Shown here piece by piece: positions 62,228 to 64,000 of a stretch of DNA of 64,000 nucleotides. Location of the stretch: positions 62,001 to 126,000 of the forward strand of contig NZ_BMRZ01000021.1 in assembly GCF_014648895.1 (NCBI RefSeq), written 5' to 3'. Source of the DNA: Streptomyces tanashiensis (GTDB lineage Bacteria; Actinomycetota; Actinomycetes; Streptomycetales; Streptomycetaceae). Positions within the stretch are counted from its first letter, which is position 1. Each line of letters begins with the position of its first letter. A program made the translations under genes and the position numbers. The notes under the pieces are model-generated. The model did not search any database and had not been told where the DNA came from. It saw only the letters and a program-made list of their open reading frames with translations.

Positions 62228-63721
62228 TCAGCCCGTCGACTCAAGTGAGAATGCGTACCCCTGCGTCACCAGTTTCCTCACAAGGCTTTCCGGTAGTCGG
62301 CACGTCTTCATGGAGGGGATCATCGTGACATCGCACGGTGTCGAGACTTCTTCGTCGACGTTGAAGCTTCGGTGTCCGCGATGCGGGTCGATGATGCTCA
62401 CGACGTTGTCCGAGCAGCTGACCCACGGCGCCAGGGCGTAGCCGGACCGCTCATCGAAGCGGAGTGGCTTCTCCATGCCATAGGCCTCGAAGAAGATCTG
62501 CGCGACTGGATCCTCGTAGCCCGCATAGATCCTGCGCGCGCCGCCGAACAGGACCCTGTGTTCGTCGATGTGCTGTTGGATCGGCGACTTCTTCAGCGGC
62601 ACAGGGGCGCGATCGGGCCGGCTGAGCATTTCCAGGGTGCGCACCGTCACAGCACCTTCCGAGAACGCTGCCCGTCCTCGCTCGATCGCGGCCTCCTCCA
62701 CCACGGTCGACGACCTCTCCACCGCAGCCACTATGGCTCCAGCCAGTGCGGCAGGGTCCACGACCGGACCGAGGGTGGACGCGTGGACGGGCACCAGTGT
62801 CAGCTGCTGAGGAAACCACTCCTGGAACCCACGGTGGCCACCCCAGGATGTCGTCACCACCTGATGGCCGTTGACCAGGGACGCCAGCACGGATGAGCCG
62901 AAGTTCTCGTCGGAGTGCAAGGTCGGCGACACCAGGACGTGAGGCTCCTGATGCACGTCGTAGAAGACCCAGTCCCGAGGTTTGGCTCCGTGCCACGTCA
63001 CCACGTCGTCCAATCCCAACGTCTCGGCGAGCCGTCGCAGGTACGTGCCGTAGTCGGGATGTTTGAGACCCATGTTGGGGCTGCCGAGATCGTCTTCACC
63101 GCCGTACACATCCAACGTCACCGTCGGCGCCCAGGCGTGGGAAGTGCGCATGACCCACAGGGCGAACAACAGGTTGTGCAGGTTCTTCTGCTCCGAGACG
63201 CGCCCGACGTAGGCCAACCGTGTGATCTCGTTCTTCGTACGCCGCTTCCCGCTGTTCACCTTGAAGAGGTCGACCAGGGGAAACGGAATCAGCTCGATCT
63301 GAGCCTTCGGGAAACAAGAACGGACCGTCGCCGCCTCCGCCTCGCACGTCACGACGAATGTGTCCCTCTCGGTGAGCACGTCCACGAGGGCGCCAAAGGC
63401 TTCGAACCCTTCGGGGCCGTCTCCGTGCACATAGAGCGTCATCGGCGCCGGCTCCTCCATCTGCGCGCGCAGAAGGAGTGCGGCCTTGACGGTCCCCGGC
63501 GTCACCGTGGTCAGGACAATGCGCTCCAACCGCGAAGCACGGGCATGGAGGCGCTTCTCCATCTCGGGCGGCAACGGGACGCACAGCGTGCTGACGGTCT
63601 TCCGATCGGACCGGCCGATGCGGTCCCAGACCCGCTCGATGGCGGGGATGATCTCCTGCAGGCTCAACCACCATTCCTTTTCCCTGGTCGTCAGCACTAC
63701 GATGCCATCGCTACTCGACAC
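62228..63721 (-). CDS. GT-B fold glycosyltransferase with extra C-terminal domain
   Basis: 497 aa. Residues 150-370 show the glycosyltransferase group 1/4 pattern: RLAYVGRVSEQKNLHNLLFA (donor-binding start), TLDVYGGEDD, VTWHGAKPRD and the E-x7-E-like region HSDENFGSSVLASLVNG. Residues 395-497 are an additional domain (WVSCSDNVVSIIDPHRGHRS, FNVDEEVSTP, LPESLVRKLVTQGYAF) resembling a small peptide-binding or PqqD-like fold, which is only a guess. Acceptor unknown. It borders the transposon insertion. Confidence 0.78.
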   Translation of the reverse strand: MSSSDGIVVLTTREKEWWLSLQEIIPAIERVWDRIGRSDRKTVSTLCVPLPPEMEKRLHARASRLERIVLTTVTPGTVKAALLLRAQMEEPAPMTLYVHGDGPEGFEAFGALVDVLTERDTFVVTCEAEAATVRSCFPKAQIELIPFPLVDLFKVNSGKRRTKNEITRLAYVGRVSEQKNLHNLLFALWVMRTSHAWAPTVTLDVYGGEDDLGSPNMGLKHPDYGTYLRRLAETLGLDDVVTWHGAKPRDWVFYDVHQEPHVLVSPTLHSDENFGSSVLASLVNGHQVVTTSWGGHRGFQEWFPQQLTLVPVHASTLGPVVDPAALAGAIVAAVERSSTVVEEAAIERGRAAFSEGAVTVRTLEMLSRPDRAPVPLKKSPIQQHIDEHRVLFGGARRIYAGYEDPVAQIFFEAYGMEKPLRFDERSGYALAPWVSCSDNVVSIIDPHRGHRSFNVDEEVSTPCDVTMIPSMKTCRLPESLVRKLVTQGYAFSLESTG

Positions 63722-63821
63722 GTGCCCTCCCTGAGGGTTGTCCCGTAACTGCAGGTCACGGGAGAGATGATCTTGCCGTTGTCCACCACGTCATGCTCGA
63801 GGGCTTCGGAAGGCGCCTGCG

Positions 63822-64000
63822 TCAGGTGCGGCCGATCACGATGGCGGTGGCGTCGTCCCTGACGCCGCCGGCCCCGGTCTCTGCGGCGGCCACCAGGGCG
63901 TCCGCGAGGGCCTGTGGTTCGTCCTCGTACCTGAGGGCCAGCGCCTCCATCGCGCCGTGCGGCACCTGGTCATGGACCCCGTCCGACGTGAGCACCACCA
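63822..64000 (-). CDS. PP2C-type protein phosphatase, 3' end only
   Basis: The last 59 residues of a protein running off the window: LTSDGVHDQVPHGAMEALAL and GGVRDDATAIVIGRT. SDGVHDQV and GVRDDATAIV are the final metal-binding motifs of PPM/PP2C Ser/Thr phosphatases. It is transcribed toward the glycosyltransferase, with about 100 bases between them that hold no gene. Confidence 0.8.
   Translation of the reverse strand, partial: VVLTSDGVHDQVPHGAMEALALRYEDEPQALADALVAAAETGAGGVRDDATAIVIGRT

Noticed and set aside
1..64000. tRNA or rRNA genes
   Set aside because: No cloverleaf-like segment with CCA-proximal stem or rRNA signature was noticed by eye; an automated scan would be needed to exclude one completely.

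Overview
The window is very high-GC DNA with GTG starts, chains of ATGA/GTGA stop-start overlaps, a large SARP regulator carrying a rare TTA codon, Tat-dependent lipases/hydrolases and many TetR/MarR/LysR-type regulators. This points to a Streptomyces or a close relative, probably an accessory part of the chromosome.

Left part (1-30.7 kb): mostly ordinary single genes and small regulator-target pairs. In order they are a DMT transporter, a membrane Ser/Thr kinase, a cold-shock protein, a divergent SDR/LysR pair, an aldo/keto reductase that lacks its catalytic lysine, a TrmB-LuxR regulator beside a very large secreted subtilisin, a cupin-MFS operon facing a TetR, and a MarR facing an Old Yellow Enzyme. 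Then come a serine hydrolase, an RsbW-like ATPase, a SigK/RskA pair, a secreted histidine-rich GHW-repeat protein, a TetX-like FAD monooxygenase with its own TetR and matching operator palindromes, a secreted agmatine-deiminase-type enzyme, a TetR coupled to an unusual SDR-alpha/beta-hydrolase fusion, a methyltransferase and a MarR.

Middle part (31.4-50.1 kb): a complete RiPP biosynthetic locus, the most interesting feature. A SARP with a TTA codon at position 5 precedes a tightly overlapping operon. It encodes a ThiF-like leader-binding F protein, YcaO cyclodehydratase 1, a SagB-type azoline dehydrogenase, a split LanB dehydratase (tRNA-dependent glutamylation protein plus SpaB_C-type eliminase), a PqqD-M50 membrane protease, an ABC exporter (ATPase and permease) and YcaO cyclodehydratase 2. 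A convergent gene on the other strand encodes a 56-aa precursor with a thiopeptide-style leader and a 21-residue core in which every residue but the last is Ser, Thr or Cys. A divergent M20 amidohydrolase follows. The set predicts a leader peptide bound by the F protein, azole formation by YcaO and SagB, dehydration to Dha/Dhb by the split LanB, then export. I see only one SpaB_C protein, with eliminase-type residues, and no pyridine synthase, so a linear azole/dehydroamino-acid peptide is more likely than a macrocyclic thiopeptide. I do not recognise this as a characterised compound.

Right part (50.9-62.1 kb): an 11,244-bp Tn3-family transposon. It has 40-bp terminal inverted repeats (38/40 identical) and a perfect 5-bp target duplication (GGTTC), and it has split an acetyltransferase gene whose two halves rejoin in frame across the insertion. 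Its transposase has frameshifts, an internal deletion and a truncated end, and two tyrosine recombinases inside it are also broken, while the serine resolvase is intact. Cargo includes an S1-domain protein translationally linked to the resolvase, an HD-domain protein, two unknown proteins and a stand-alone GyrB-like ATPase domain. The window ends with a glycosyltransferase and the 3' end of a PP2C-type phosphatase.
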